The translations under genes and the position numbers were made by a program. The notes below the pieces were generated by a model. That model was not told the origin of the DNA. It saw nothing but the letters and a program-made list of their open reading frames with translations, and did not search any database. Below are positions 1-8,641 of a stretch of DNA of 64,000 nucleotides, one piece after another; position 1 is the first letter of the stretch, and each line of letters opens with the position of its first letter. The DNA is taken from the NCBI RefSeq assembly GCF_037126435.1, contig NZ_CP147020.1:1139001-1203000 (forward strand), given 5' to 3'. The stretch comes from Bernardetia sp. ABR2-2B. Lineage in GTDB: Bacteria > Bacteroidota > Bacteroidia > Cytophagales > Bernardetiaceae.

Positions 1-157
1 AATAAACATCAGAAATTTTGAAGTTATTAATCGTTTGTTCAAAGATATTTAGAAAGTCAAAATTTACGGCAACCGTCTGCAACAAGAACATAAACGCAAA
101 AATAGCAATTGTCCCTGTAATGGTAGCAAGATTAAATATTTTTCGTAAAAAACGCAT
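1..157 (-). CDS. N-terminus of a membrane protein, cut by window edge
   Basis: A reading frame opens at an ATG on the minus strand (complement of 155-157) and runs off the left edge without a stop, giving 52 residues. The start reads MRFLRKIFNLATITG, followed by a hydrophobic stretch (about residues 10-32) that looks like one N-terminal membrane span, then a more polar segment containing NFDFLNIFEQ. A TATCTTTG promoter box lies about 80 bp upstream on the same strand, which supports a real gene. The family cannot be named from this fragment. A CHASE2-type sensor or an AsmA-like protein are guesses only. Confidence 0.55.
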   Translation of the reverse strand, partial: MRFLRKIFNLATITGTIAIFAFMFLLQTVAVNFDFLNIFEQTINNFKISDVY

Positions 158-234
158 TAGTTAAAGTGATAAGTTGTAAGTAATAGATTCAAAAAGTGGT
201 GATATAGTAGAAAATCCTATTCTGTTAATATATG

Positions 235-242
235 CAAAGATA
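235..242 (-). promoter_or_regulatory. Bacteroidota -7 box TATCTTTG for the edge gene
   Basis: On the minus strand the sequence reads TATCTTTG, an exact match to the Bacteroidota sigma-A -7 consensus TAnnTTTG, about 80 bp upstream of the ATG ending at 157. A clear -33 TTG at the usual spacing was not found, so this is a partial promoter call. Confidence 0.4.
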
Positions 243-443
243 CAAATTATTTCTAATACGCCTGTACGTTGTGAATTACTTTTTTATAATAGAAATAAAT
301 ACTAAATTTTCTTTTCTAATTAAAATAACGTTTTTTTGATAAGAATCTGAAATTATAGAGTGTTATTTTTCACAAGTTACTTAATTATCAAGAGCAAAAT
401 CAACAATTTATCAACATTACATCTTTTATAGTTTTTAATTTTT

Positions 444-1457
444 ATGGCAAAAAACAGACGTTCACGCTTAACACCTCAAGAATACATAGACGGAATTTTG
501 GCGCATAATCCTTTTATTTTGAGTAGAGCCATTACACTCATAGAAAGTCAGTTGGAAAGTGATAATGAACTTGCGACACAAATTATTGATAAATTAATGC
601 CCTATACAGGAAATTCTATTCGTGTAGGAATTACAGGCGTTCCGGGGGTAGGGAAAAGTACATTTATTGAAACGTTCGGGTTGTTTTTGACAGAATTAGA
701 GAATCAAAACAAAAAAGTAGCTGTTCTTGCCATTGACCCAAGTAGTCAGCGTTCGGGAGGAAGTATTTTGGGAGATAAAACAAGAATGGAAAAACTCTCT
801 AATCATAAAAACGCTTATATTCGTCCTTCTCCAGCTCGGAGTTCTTTGGGGGGAGTGAGTCAGAAAACTAGAGAAACAATGCTTTTGTGTGAAGCAGCAG
901 GTTTTGATATAATTTTGATAGAAACAGTAGGCGTTGGGCAGTCAGAAACGATTGTAAAAGGAATGGTAGATTTTTTTCTTTTGCTTATGCTTGCAGGAGC
1001 AGGGGACGAATTGCAGGGTATAAAACGTGGCATTATGGAAATGGCTGATATGCTTGTCATTACAAAAGCAGATGGAGAAAACAAAAATGCAGCTACACAA
1101 GCAAAATCTCAATACAAACACGCTTTACATTTATTTCCTCCTAATGATGCAAAATGGACAGTTCCAGTAGAAATTTGTTCGGCTTTAGAAAATAAAGGAA
1201 TAGAAAGTATTTGGAGTAAAATCAACGATTTTATAAAACAAACTTCATCTAATGGATTTTTTCAAAATAATCGTAGTCAGCAGAATAAACAATGGTTACA
1301 TCAAACGATTGAAGAGCAACTAAAAAGAGATTTTTATGCAACTAAAAATATCAAAACTCAATTATCTGATTTAGAAAAACAAGTGGCAAGTGGAAACAGA
1401 AATGCCGTAGAGGTAGCAAAGGAGCTTTTAGAGAATTATTACACAAAAAATGGTTAA
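444..1457 (+). CDS. meaB: Methylmalonyl-CoA mutase-associated GTPase MeaB
   Basis: This is a G3E-family P-loop GTPase that chaperones methylmalonyl-CoA mutase by gating cobalamin loading and protecting the enzyme from inactivation; it acts in the cytoplasm. The Walker A motif GVPGVGKST sits at about residues 65-73. It is followed by the family signatures AIDPSSQRSGGSILGDKTRM, PSPARSSLGGVS and ETVGVGQSE, and by the guanine-specificity motif ITKADG. The length of 337 aa is normal for MeaB/ArgK. The start is the first ATG in frame. No mutase gene (mutA/mutB) lies in this window, so its partner must be elsewhere. The C-terminal helical dimerisation region is present and nothing appears to be missing. 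Confidence 0.93.
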   Translation: MAKNRRSRLTPQEYIDGILAHNPFILSRAITLIESQLESDNELATQIIDKLMPYTGNSIRVGITGVPGVGKSTFIETFGLFLTELENQNKKVAVLAIDPSSQRSGGSILGDKTRMEKLSNHKNAYIRPSPARSSLGGVSQKTRETMLLCEAAGFDIILIETVGVGQSETIVKGMVDFFLLLMLAGAGDELQGIKRGIMEMADMLVITKADGENKNAATQAKSQYKHALHLFPPNDAKWTVPVEICSALENKGIESIWSKINDFIKQTSSNGFFQNNRSQQNKQWLHQTIEEQLKRDFYATKNIKTQLSDLEKQVASGNRNAVEVAKELLENYYTKNG

Positions 1458-1491
1458 CTGCAAACCTCGTTTAGTTTACAATTAACCATTT
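1448..1491 (+). terminator. Hairpin at the meaB stop codon
   Basis: The arms AAATGGTTAA and TTAACCATTT pair across a loop of about 24 nt and overlap the meaB stop. The downstream tract is TA-rich rather than a clean T-run, so termination is plausible but weak. Confidence 0.35.
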
Positions 1492-1500
1492 ATTACTAAT

Positions 1501-1519
1501 AATTCGTAATTAAAAATTA
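1501..1519. repeat. Dispersed TTCGTAATT-type intergenic repeat
   Basis: This stretch matches the unit AATTCGTAATTAAAAATTA, which recurs in several other intergenic regions of the window (around 5212, 7207, 15208, 32889 and 57744). Confidence 0.5.
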
Positions 1520-1573
1520 TCAAGACTTATTTCACGTAGTTTAGACATCTCTGCCTGAACATAAAAAAGTAGC

Positions 1574-1629
1574 TTTTATTACCACAGGTCAGTCTGGAAG
1601 ACTGACATATAAAAATAACTGTGATAAAA
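1574..1629. repeat. Nested palindromic element, GGTCAGTC core
   Basis: An inner hairpin (GTCAGTCtggaaGACTGAC) is followed by ATATAAAAATA. It is flanked by an imperfect outer inverted repeat, TTATTACCACAG against CTGTGATAAAA. The same core plus the ATATAAAAATA tail occurs at 9675-9710, so this looks like a dispersed mobile-like palindromic element. Confidence 0.5.
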
Positions 1630-1637
1630 TTTATTCT

Positions 1638-2705
1638 TTAATTATCCTTTAAAGATTTCATATCAATCACGAAACGATAACGAACATCACTTTTGAGCAT
1701 TCTTTCATACGCATCATTGATGTCTTGCATTTTGATTTCTTCAATTTCCGAAACAATATTATGCTTTCCACAAAAATCTAACATTTCCTGTGTTTCTTTG
1801 ATTCCACCAATTACAGAACCTGCAATAGAACGCCTTCCCATTATCATAGCTGGTGTTTGAATCATAGAATCCAATTCTCCTATAAAACCAACCAAAACTA
1901 AAGTTCCATTAATTGTAAGCGTCGAAACATAAGGATTCAAATCGTGTTCATAAGGAACTGTATCAATAATTAAATCAAACTTTCCTCTTACTGATTTCAT
2001 TTGTTTTTCGTCTGTTGAGATAATAACAGTATCAGCTCCCAACTCTTTAGCATTTTCTTCTTTGCTTGGCGAACGAGAGAAAAGCGTAACCTCTGCTCCC
2101 ATTCCTTTTGCGAGTTTGATTGCCATGTGTCCAAGACCTCCCAAACCAACAACAGCTACTTTATCTCCCTTTTTCACATTCCAATGTACCAAAGGCGACC
2201 AAGTAGTAACACCTGCACAAAGTAAAGGTGCAACCGCAGCCAAATTAGAATCTGCAAGGTTTTTGGGAACTGTTAAAACAAAATTTTCATCTACAATTAC
2301 TTTTTCAGAATATCCTCCGAAAGTTCGTCCTCCCAAATGTTCATCTTTTCCATTGTATGTTCCTGTAAAACCATTCAAGCAATATTGTTCTAAGTCTTGC
2401 TTACAACTATCACAGGTTTGGCAAGAATCTACCATACAACCCACAGCAGCATAATCGCCTACTTTGATTTTGGTAACATCGCTCCCCACTTTAGTTACTT
2501 TCCCAACAATCTCATGCCCTGGTACTGATGGATAAACTGTTCCACCCCAATCGTTTTTTGCTGTATGCAGGTCTGAATGACAGACACCACAATACAAAAT
2601 ATCGATTTCAATATCTTTTGCTTTTACTTCTCTTCGCTCAATAGTCATTTGTTCTAAAGGCTTGTCTTTAGCTTCTGTTCCAAATGCTTTTACTGTATTT
2701 GACAT
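1638..2705 (-). CDS. Zinc-dependent NAD(P) alcohol dehydrogenase (YahK/cinnamyl-alcohol type)
   Basis: This is a cytosolic medium-chain dehydrogenase that interconverts aldehydes and alcohols with NAD(P)H. The catalytic zinc ligands are visible as CGVCHSD (Cys42) and PGHE (His64). The structural zinc site is the four-cysteine lobe DSCQTCDSCKQDLEQYC. The nucleotide-binding Rossmann motif is GLGGLGHMAIK. The length of 355 aa and the NDWGGTVYPSVPGHEIVG segment match the YahK/CAD subgroup. The ATG at 2705 is the natural start. The neighbours are unrelated and the gene appears to be a single unit. The exact aldehyde substrate cannot be told from sequence. Confidence 0.9.
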   Translation of the reverse strand: MSNTVKAFGTEAKDKPLEQMTIERREVKAKDIEIDILYCGVCHSDLHTAKNDWGGTVYPSVPGHEIVGKVTKVGSDVTKIKVGDYAAVGCMVDSCQTCDSCKQDLEQYCLNGFTGTYNGKDEHLGGRTFGGYSEKVIVDENFVLTVPKNLADSNLAAVAPLLCAGVTTWSPLVHWNVKKGDKVAVVGLGGLGHMAIKLAKGMGAEVTLFSRSPSKEENAKELGADTVIISTDEKQMKSVRGKFDLIIDTVPYEHDLNPYVSTLTINGTLVLVGFIGELDSMIQTPAMIMGRRSIAGSVIGGIKETQEMLDFCGKHNIVSEIEEIKMQDINDAYERMLKSDVRYRFVIDMKSLKDN

Positions 2706-2843
2706 ATAATTTAGTCGTATTTGATAGTTTAAAAAATTATTTATTTTGGGTTTTCATAAAATGAACAATTTTATTTCTTGAATGTTCCAACTTATATCAA
2801 ATAAAAATATATCATACGATAGTATCATTTACAAAACCAAAAA

Positions 2844-3353
2844 ATGACTTCACTAAAAAATACTCAAAGCTCTCTCTCTACTGCTTATCCTCCACAAAAA
2901 ACTACATTAATTTGGGATGGAGAATGTGGCTTCTGCAAATATTGGATTACCAAATGGAAAATGATTACAGATGAAAATACTATTGATTTACGTCCTTATC
3001 AAGAAGCAGCAGATGATTTTGAGGATTTAGACAAAAAAATGTTCAAAAAAGCTGTTCGCTTGATTACTCCAGACGGAAAAGTTTATTCAGGAGCAGCAGC
3101 AGCTTTCAAAAGTTTAGAATTGGGGGGAGCAACTGATTTACTGATGAGTTGGTACAAACAAAATCCTGATTTTGCAGAGCTTACAGAATGGTTATATCAA
3201 AAAGTAGCTGATAATCGTCCTTTTTTATATGATGTCTCACATTTTTTCTTGGGAGAGAATCCTAAAAAAATTCGTCCTTCTGTTTGGGTTTGGGCTGGTT
3301 TGGGTGCGCTTATCGGAGGTAGTTTGGTTTTGAGATTGGGACGAAAGAAATGA
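2844..3353 (+). CDS. DCC-family thiol-disulfide oxidoreductase (DUF393)
   Basis: The protein has the DCC-family signature WDGECGFCKYWI near the N-terminus, with a CxxC pair at Cys28 and Cys31 in a predicted thioredoxin-like fold, as expected for DUF393 proteins. A later hydrophobic segment, VWAGLGALIGGSLVLRLG, ends the protein and may anchor it in the membrane with a short basic tail. The length is 169 aa. The redox partner is unknown. It lies divergent from the alcohol dehydrogenase with about 140 bp between the starts, and 36 bp upstream of an unknown gene on the same strand. Confidence 0.85.
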   Translation: MTSLKNTQSSLSTAYPPQKTTLIWDGECGFCKYWITKWKMITDENTIDLRPYQEAADDFEDLDKKMFKKAVRLITPDGKVYSGAAAAFKSLELGGATDLLMSWYKQNPDFAELTEWLYQKVADNRPFLYDVSHFFLGENPKKIRPSVWVWAGLGALIGGSLVLRLGRKK

Positions 3354-3389
3354 TTTTTTGTTTTTAATAATTAAAAGTTCAATAATAAA

Positions 3390-4085
3390 ATGAGAGAAGT
3401 TATAGAAATGGAGATTACAAAGTTTCTAAATGATACTACCGAAAAAAAAATATTAAATACAGATTTGGTAAGTTTTGATAAAAAAAAACTTGATATTTCA
3501 CAGTTTCGCCATTCTAAATATTTAGGAACTCCTTTTTTCTTGGAAAAAGATATTTTAAAACTAAGCACACAAATGTATTATGAAGGAATACCTTTATCTG
3601 AAATGAATAAAAATACTCAAGTCATTTTGTATAAACGCTCAAGAGAAAAATTAGAACTATTAGCTGAAGGAACTGTAAGAAGTAAATACTATATTTCAGC
3701 AGAGGAAGATGACTGGGGGCTTGAAGAAGCTCTTGATTCAAATAACTGTGATAGACTTGATGTTAAAATCAAAATTACCCAAAAAGAAAAAGAGATGTTA
3801 GAGTTAGGAATAATTCCACTTTCTATGGATGACAAATGGTTTCAGTATTGTAAAGACAATAGATTTTCTTTTATAAGAAGCTGGACAGGTATTGAGATTT
3901 TTAGAGGACAAATTTTGCCTTCAAAAACAGAGAATGAATGGGTACTTTGCAATATTACATCAAACAAAAGCTTTTTTATGAGTATGGATAAAGAAGAAAA
4001 AGAAAATTTATTAAGAGATTTAATCAAATATCCTATTTCAAGAAAAATGAAACTACACGGATTGAAATCATCAACTTTGTTATAA
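3390..4085 (+). CDS. Uncharacterised protein with an RSWTG motif
   Basis: A 231-aa soluble protein with no signal peptide or membrane span. The C-terminal third contains DDKWFQYCKDNRFSFIRSWTG followed by IEIFRGQI. This W-F/RSWTG arrangement resembles a motif in uncharacterised bacterial proteins, but no function can be assigned. The ATG at 3390 is used; a second ATG at 3408 is also possible. The gene starts 36 bp after the DCC-family gene and may share its transcript. Codon use is AT-rich and Lys/Glu-rich, similar to its neighbours. Confidence 0.65.
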   Translation: MREVIEMEITKFLNDTTEKKILNTDLVSFDKKKLDISQFRHSKYLGTPFFLEKDILKLSTQMYYEGIPLSEMNKNTQVILYKRSREKLELLAEGTVRSKYYISAEEDDWGLEEALDSNNCDRLDVKIKITQKEKEMLELGIIPLSMDDKWFQYCKDNRFSFIRSWTGIEIFRGQILPSKTENEWVLCNITSNKSFFMSMDKEEKENLLRDLIKYPISRKMKLHGLKSSTLL

Positions 4086-4235
4086 TTCTTGAAATAGTTC
4101 TTAAAAATAGATTTGTCAGTTATCTTTACATCTTGACTCAAGAGAAATCAAATTTGATTTTTCAATTTTTAGGCGATTTTAAAATGAACTATCGCTTATT
4201 TTTTTATTTTTAATTTATCGTTACTACAATTTTTT

Positions 4236-5156
4236 ATGTTAAAAATTTCAACTTTTAGTTTAGTTTTAATGTCTGTGATGGCATTATTTTTCAGTTCTTC
4301 TGTTTTTGCACAACTCACAATGCCACAGCCTAGCCCTTCAGCAATGGTAAAACAAACAGTTGGTCTTACAGATATTACTATCGATTATTCTTCTCCTGCT
4401 ATGCGTCAGCGTGAAGTTTGGGGTGGTCTTGTTCCCTATGGCGAAATATGGCGTACAGGTGCAAATAAAGCTACAAATATTACTTTTTCTGATGAAGTTT
4501 CTATAAAAGGAACAAAAATTCCAGCAGGAACGTATGCTCTTTTTACTATTCCAAATGAGAAGGAATGGACAGTAATTATCAACAAAAACTCTGAACAATG
4601 GGGAGCTGGTCAGTATGATGAAAAGGAAGATGTTGTTCGTTTTATGGTAACTCCTATGATTTCGCCTATCATCCACGAACGCATGATGTTTACGATTGAG
4701 GCAATGGAAGACAAACAAGGAGAAGTTTCGCTTTGGTGGTCTAATACTAGAATATCTTTTGTTGTAGATGCAGATCCAGTTGCGACAATGATTTCAAATA
4801 TTGAAAACACTTTGGAGAAAGCTAATAATATATGGTACACGTATGCACAATCTGCCGAGTATTATATGGATAACAAACAAGATACAAACAAAGCAATGGA
4901 ATGGATTAATAAATCTATTTCTTTGAAAGACCATTATTATAATAATTGGATAAAAGCTCGTTTGATGATGACTGGAAACAAAACAGGTGGCGTTTCGAGT
5001 AATACACAAGGAGCAATTGACTTAGCAAAAAAAGCAATGGAAATGGGCGAAAAAGAAAACACAAATTTCTACAAACGTCTAAAACCAGAAATGGAGCAGT
5101 TTATCAAAACGTACTCTCAACAACTTCCAAAAAATGTAGATACAAAGAAAAAATAA
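4236..5156 (+). CDS. DUF2911 secreted protein
   Basis: The N-terminus (MLKISTFSLVLMSVMALFF then SSSVFAQ) is a signal peptide, so the protein is periplasmic or exported. Residues about 28-170 form a DUF2911 domain, recognisable by DYSSPAMRQREVWGGLVPYG, EIWRTGANKAT and KIPAGTYALFTIP. The remaining 130 residues are helical and may contain a TPR-like pair (AEYYMDNKQDTNKAMEWINKS). DUF2911 proteins are common in Bacteroidota and have no established function. A strong bidirectional terminator follows, shared with the convergent response-regulator gene. Confidence 0.85.
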   Translation: MLKISTFSLVLMSVMALFFSSSVFAQLTMPQPSPSAMVKQTVGLTDITIDYSSPAMRQREVWGGLVPYGEIWRTGANKATNITFSDEVSIKGTKIPAGTYALFTIPNEKEWTVIINKNSEQWGAGQYDEKEDVVRFMVTPMISPIIHERMMFTIEAMEDKQGEVSLWWSNTRISFVVDADPVATMISNIENTLEKANNIWYTYAQSAEYYMDNKQDTNKAMEWINKSISLKDHYYNNWIKARLMMTGNKTGGVSSNTQGAIDLAKKAMEMGEKENTNFYKRLKPEMEQFIKTYSQQLPKNVDTKKK

Positions 5157-5263
5157 GGAATAGAAATTAAATAAATTGACACTTTTAATTATATAATTAA
5201 CTAGTAGTCAGAATTTTAATTCGTAATTCGTAATCTTTAATTCGTAATTGTTCCTAAGTATCA
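5157..5263. repeat. Intergenic repeat module, copy 1
   Basis: This segment starts GATAGAAATTAAATAAATTG-like, continues with ATAATTAACTAGTAGTCAG and then several TTCGTAATT units, and ends GTTCCTAAG. A close copy lies at 15148-15295 and a shorter one at 7180-7228. All three lie immediately downstream of a coding region or in a 3' intergenic position. Confidence 0.6.
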
Positions 5264-5278
5264 TTTCTTTCTAATTAC

Positions 5279-5316
5279 AAAAGCCTTAGTATTATAAAAA
5301 TAATGCTAAGGCTTTT
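5279..5316. terminator. Bidirectional terminator
   Basis: The arms AAAAGCCTTAGTATTA (5279-5294) and TAATGCTAAGGCTTTT (5301-5316) form a 16-bp stem with one mismatch, with A-run and T-run ends on both sides. It sits between the convergent DUF2911 and LytTR genes and would terminate both. Confidence 0.8.
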
Positions 5317-5327
5317 CTTGTATAAAT

Positions 5328-6065
5328 TTAGTTTTTTTTCTTTAAGAATCTATTCTGCGTCAATTCATTTATAATCTCCTCACTATTATTTCTACTGATT
5401 GCTATTTTTTTATCATTTATAATGATTTGATTTCCCTCAATACTCTCAACAGCATTTTTGGAGACAATAAAAGATTTTTGAACACGCAAAAAATCAGATT
5501 TTGGCAGTTCTTCTTCAGTTTGTTTAAGAGTTAGATAAGTAGTAAAAACTCCTTTTTTTTCGGTCTGAATTTCTATATAGTTTCGTTTTGATTCAACGAA
5601 AAGAATTTCGTCAAAATAAATTTTCTCCAAACGATTTTCTGTTTTGATAAAGAAAAAGGTCGGCTGTTCTTGATTTTCAATTTTATTAGCATTGTTATCA
5701 TTAATTCGTTCTTGCAATTTGTTAGCAGCCTTCAGAAAACGTGAAAAAGAAATTGGCTTTACTAAATAATCTATCACATCAAGCTCATAACCTTCAAGCG
5801 CATATTCAGAATAAGCCGTCGTAAGAACTATTAAAGGACGATTTTGGTAAGAAACAGAACGCAAAAAATCAATTCCTGAAAGCTCTGGCATTTTTATATC
5901 TAAGAAAACAGCATCGACAGAAACGGAATTTAGCTTTTCTATCAGTTCTAATGCAGACTCACACGTTCCGATAAGCTCTAAAAAAGGAATCTTTTTTACA
6001 TAATTAGCTAATCCCTCTCGTGCTAAAGGCTCATCATCAACGACTAAACATTTTATTTTCTTCAT
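5328..6065 (-). CDS. LytTR-family response regulator
   Basis: A 245-aa two-component response regulator. The receiver domain occupies residues about 4-120, with the acidic pocket DDE at 10-12, the phospho-acceptor Asp56 in FLDIKMPELSG, a Thr at LTTAYSEYALEGYELDVIDYL and the conserved Lys in the VKP motif. Residues about 145-240 form a LytTR DNA-binding domain (FIKTENRLEKIYFDEILFVES, then FLRVQKSFIVS). It should bind direct repeats in target promoters. Its ATG overlaps the stop of the upstream kinase gene by 4 bp, so the two are translationally coupled partners. Confidence 0.93.
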   Translation of the reverse strand: MKKIKCLVVDDEPLAREGLANYVKKIPFLELIGTCESALELIEKLNSVSVDAVFLDIKMPELSGIDFLRSVSYQNRPLIVLTTAYSEYALEGYELDVIDYLVKPISFSRFLKAANKLQERINDNNANKIENQEQPTFFFIKTENRLEKIYFDEILFVESKRNYIEIQTEKKGVFTTYLTLKQTEEELPKSDFLRVQKSFIVSKNAVESIEGNQIIINDKKIAISRNNSEEIINELTQNRFLKKKN

Positions 6066-7141
6066 TTTTGTAAGCGTAAACTTTCATTCAAATCTAATTC
6101 TAAAACTGCAATATACGTCTGTGGATTTTGTTGAAAGCTAAGACGGTGTTTTTTTGGATAAAGTAATTCTAATCTTCGTGCTAAGTTCTGTTGTCCTATT
6201 CCACCTTTATTTTGTGTGGGCAAAATTTGTTCAGAACGACTGTTTTCTACTGAAAAAAACAATATATTGTCTTTTATTTTGAGAATGATAGTAATAAAAT
6301 TATTTTCTTCTTTTTCCATAGAAACCCATTTACAAGCATTTTCAACTAATGGAAGAAATAGCAAAGGAGAAATCAAAACACTTTGATTTTCTACATCAAA
6401 ATCTGTTTTGATACAAACTCTATCTCCTTTTCGAAGGCTTTCCATTGATAAATAATTTTTTAAATATTCTATTTCTTGCCGTAGCTCTACTCTTTCAATT
6501 GCACAATCATAAAGCTGATAACGCAACATTTCTGAAAAAGTCAGTATTGATTCTTGTGCTTCTTCCTGTGATTTATTTACTTGAAAATAAATACTATTTA
6601 GAGCATTAAACAAGAAATGAGGGTTGAGTTGAGCTTTCAGAAAATGAACTTCACTTTGCAAATTTTCCTTTTCTAATTGGCTATTTCTCTTGTCAGCTTT
6701 TCTCCAATCTTTGAGTGCTTTCCACGCCATAAAAATAGCAGAAATCCAGAAAGTAGAAAGAAAAAACTTTGGAAACCACTTTCTTGGAAGCCAAATCTCA
6801 CTATAACTTTCTCCATTAAGAAAAAAGGATAATGTCATTCCTACCGAAATCAAAAAACTAAAAAGAAAAATAGTGAGCAATGAAAAAACAACTAAAGAAA
6901 CATATTTTTTAGTTTGAAAAAAACGAGGTAATAAAATATAGATTCCTACATAAGAAGCACCTGCATGACCAATCAAGAAAAAGAAGTTTGTCAATAATAA
7001 CTGCCAAATAGGAGCAGTAGATTCATAACCAACTATTCCCCAAAAAAGAGTATAAGCAAACCAAAAAAAGATATGTACATAAGTATTTTTGTAGGTTAAA
7101 GACCTGTTTTTTAATGTATTATGTATTTTTTGAGTATTCAT
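6062..7141 (-). CDS. LytS-type sensor histidine kinase
   Basis: A 359-aa membrane kinase, partner of the overlapping LytTR regulator. Four predicted membrane spans occupy residues about 25-145, with no large periplasmic domain. They are followed by a His_kinase domain with the phospho-acceptor motif LNPHFLFNALNSI (His175). The C-terminal ATPase domain carries the N-box LLFLPLVENACKW and a G-box GGIGQQNLARRLELLYP. The signal sensed is unknown; with so little periplasmic sequence it is probably detected in or near the membrane. The start is the first ATG. Confidence 0.92.
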   Translation of the reverse strand: MNTQKIHNTLKNRSLTYKNTYVHIFFWFAYTLFWGIVGYESTAPIWQLLLTNFFFLIGHAGASYVGIYILLPRFFQTKKYVSLVVFSLLTIFLFSFLISVGMTLSFFLNGESYSEIWLPRKWFPKFFLSTFWISAIFMAWKALKDWRKADKRNSQLEKENLQSEVHFLKAQLNPHFLFNALNSIYFQVNKSQEEAQESILTFSEMLRYQLYDCAIERVELRQEIEYLKNYLSMESLRKGDRVCIKTDFDVENQSVLISPLLFLPLVENACKWVSMEKEENNFITIILKIKDNILFFSVENSRSEQILPTQNKGGIGQQNLARRLELLYPKKHRLSFQQNPQTYIAVLELDLNESLRLQK

Positions 7142-7179
7142 TTTGATAAGAAACAGAAATTAAAAAACTATTTTTTAGC

Positions 7180-7228
7180 TTGTAATTTATTGACAATCAG
7201 CATTTTAAATTCGTAATTGATTCTAAGA
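7180..7228. repeat. Intergenic repeat module, short copy
   Basis: This stretch shares TTATTGACAATCAGCATTTT, TAAATTCGTAATTG and the ending TTCTAAG with the modules at 5157-5263 and 15148-15295. It abuts the stop codon of the DUF2306 gene. Confidence 0.45.
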
Positions 7229-7699
7229 TTATTTCAAAAACCGTTTTGCATTTTTTTCTATCAAATATCCTCCTATTGCTGAAACGGCTATTGTTCCTAT
7301 CATTACAACTACCCAAAAATACTCAAAATGCACAAAACGAGTAAAAAACTCTGCAACAAAAGCAGCATACAATCCAACAACTGACCAACTCATATAGCGA
7401 TAATGAAAACGCATTTTGTTAGAAATATTAAAAACCATGGGTAACATTCCTGCTGTTAGGCTTACTAGACTAACAATAGCAAAGAAATGAAACATAGAAA
7501 ATTTTCCAAAATTATAAATCCCAAAGGCTGTTCCATTTAATAAAAGCATTGAAAAAACATAAATATAACCTATTCTTTGATGAGAAATATTTCCTTTATG
7601 TCCTTTCAGAATAACGATAAGTCCTGTTATCATAGCGATAATGGCAGCAAATAGATGTACTGAACCTAATGAACTATGAACAATATTTGTGTAAATCAT
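7229..7699 (-). CDS. DUF2306 membrane protein
   Basis: A small polytopic inner-membrane protein with about five spans. Motifs such as LGSVHLFAAIIAMITGLIV, KGHKGNISHQRIGYIYV and MFHFFAIVSLVSLTAGMLP, with conserved histidines near the membrane faces, match DUF2306. The family has no proven role; the histidines suggest haem or metal binding by analogy only. The ATG at 7699 is preferred over an upstream GTG at 7720 because it gives a normal N-terminus (MIYTNIVHSSLG). It is divergent from nothing nearby and appears to be a single gene. Confidence 0.8.
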   Translation of the reverse strand: MIYTNIVHSSLGSVHLFAAIIAMITGLIVILKGHKGNISHQRIGYIYVFSMLLLNGTAFGIYNFGKFSMFHFFAIVSLVSLTAGMLPMVFNISNKMRFHYRYMSWSVVGLYAAFVAEFFTRFVHFEYFWVVVMIGTIAVSAIGGYLIEKNAKRFLK

Positions 7700-7759
7700 A
7701 ATTGTAGTTTTTTGTATCACTCGTGAGACATGAGCAATGGTGAAGGTTTTAAAAAGTCA

Positions 7760-8422
7760 TTATTCTAAACCAATAGTAAATCGAAAAAAGAAATTAGAAA
7801 GTTGGTCAGAGGGTGCATTAGAAAATATTTTATCATTTAATTGCCATTCTTGACTTGATGAATATTGATAACCAATTTGTAACCCCATTACACTTTTTTG
7901 AGCTTTATATTCTAGTTGTAAAGCTGTTTTGAGATAAAAGCTTCCTGTTTGTAGGTATAGCGTTTGTGGCTGTTCTAAGGCTTGTGAAAAATCAGTTGTT
8001 GCTCTTTCTTTACTTGCTAACAAGTTTATAGACTCTCCACCCAAAGCAATCAGAGGAAGTAGATGAACTTTTGATGTTGGATTGATTAAATAAGCTGTAT
8101 AGAAATTTCCTCCAAAGCCTTGAAGCTCTGTATTTTGATTACTTTCATCGTTATCATTTCTAAAATAAGCTCCCTCTCCACCTATTTTAACTCTTCCAAA
8201 CCAACCATAACCACCTGCTCCAGAAGAAAAAATTAAACCCGAAGCTGAGTTAAGACCATAACTTTTGAGACTAGAATTAATAGAAGACAGCTTCTGAAAG
8301 CGAAACTCTTGAAATAAATATAGCCCACCTTCTCGTTTTTTTATAGTTTGTGAATAAACACTTTCAATAAAAAAGAAAGAAATTACAAAGGCGAAAACAA
8401 AAAGCAATCTTGAATTTTTCAT
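7760..8422 (-). CDS. Secreted outer-membrane beta-barrel-like protein
   Basis: The ATG at 8422 gives a clear signal peptide (MKNSRLLFVFAFVISFFF, cleaved after a VYSQ site). An upstream TTG extension to 8530 would spoil this, so it is rejected. The mature protein of about 200 residues alternates hydrophobic and polar residues (FYLKTALQLEYKAQKSVMG, FFFRFTIGLE) and ends in an aromatic-rich beta strand, typical of an outer-membrane barrel. No named family is recognised. It lies 60 bp upstream of the DUF2306 gene on the same strand and may be cotranscribed with it. Confidence 0.65.
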   Translation of the reverse strand: MKNSRLLFVFAFVISFFFIESVYSQTIKKREGGLYLFQEFRFQKLSSINSSLKSYGLNSASGLIFSSGAGGYGWFGRVKIGGEGAYFRNDNDESNQNTELQGFGGNFYTAYLINPTSKVHLLPLIALGGESINLLASKERATTDFSQALEQPQTLYLQTGSFYLKTALQLEYKAQKSVMGLQIGYQYSSSQEWQLNDKIFSNAPSDQLSNFFFRFTIGLE

Positions 8423-8641
8423 TGTGGTAAAATTTAGAATTGACGGCTGTGCTAAATGATTTATACAAAACTCTAATTTCATAACTTTCCAAGCTATTAT
8501 TTTACACCAAAAGCAGTTTTGAGAGGACAAAATGCAAAATATGATTTCTTCTACCTAACCCAAATCAGTTATTTTACGTTATATTGCTTACTATTTAGAA
8601 ATCGAAATTACCTTTTCATCCAATCAAAAAAATAAAATAAT

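Noticed and set aside
158-443. tRNA or small RNA in the first gap
   Set aside because: No cloverleaf or TpsiC-like GGTTCGA motif was found; only a promoter box for the edge gene.
8423-8530. N-terminal extension of the barrel-like protein from a TTG
   Set aside because: The internal ATG at 8422 starts a classic signal peptide; the extension has no such feature.
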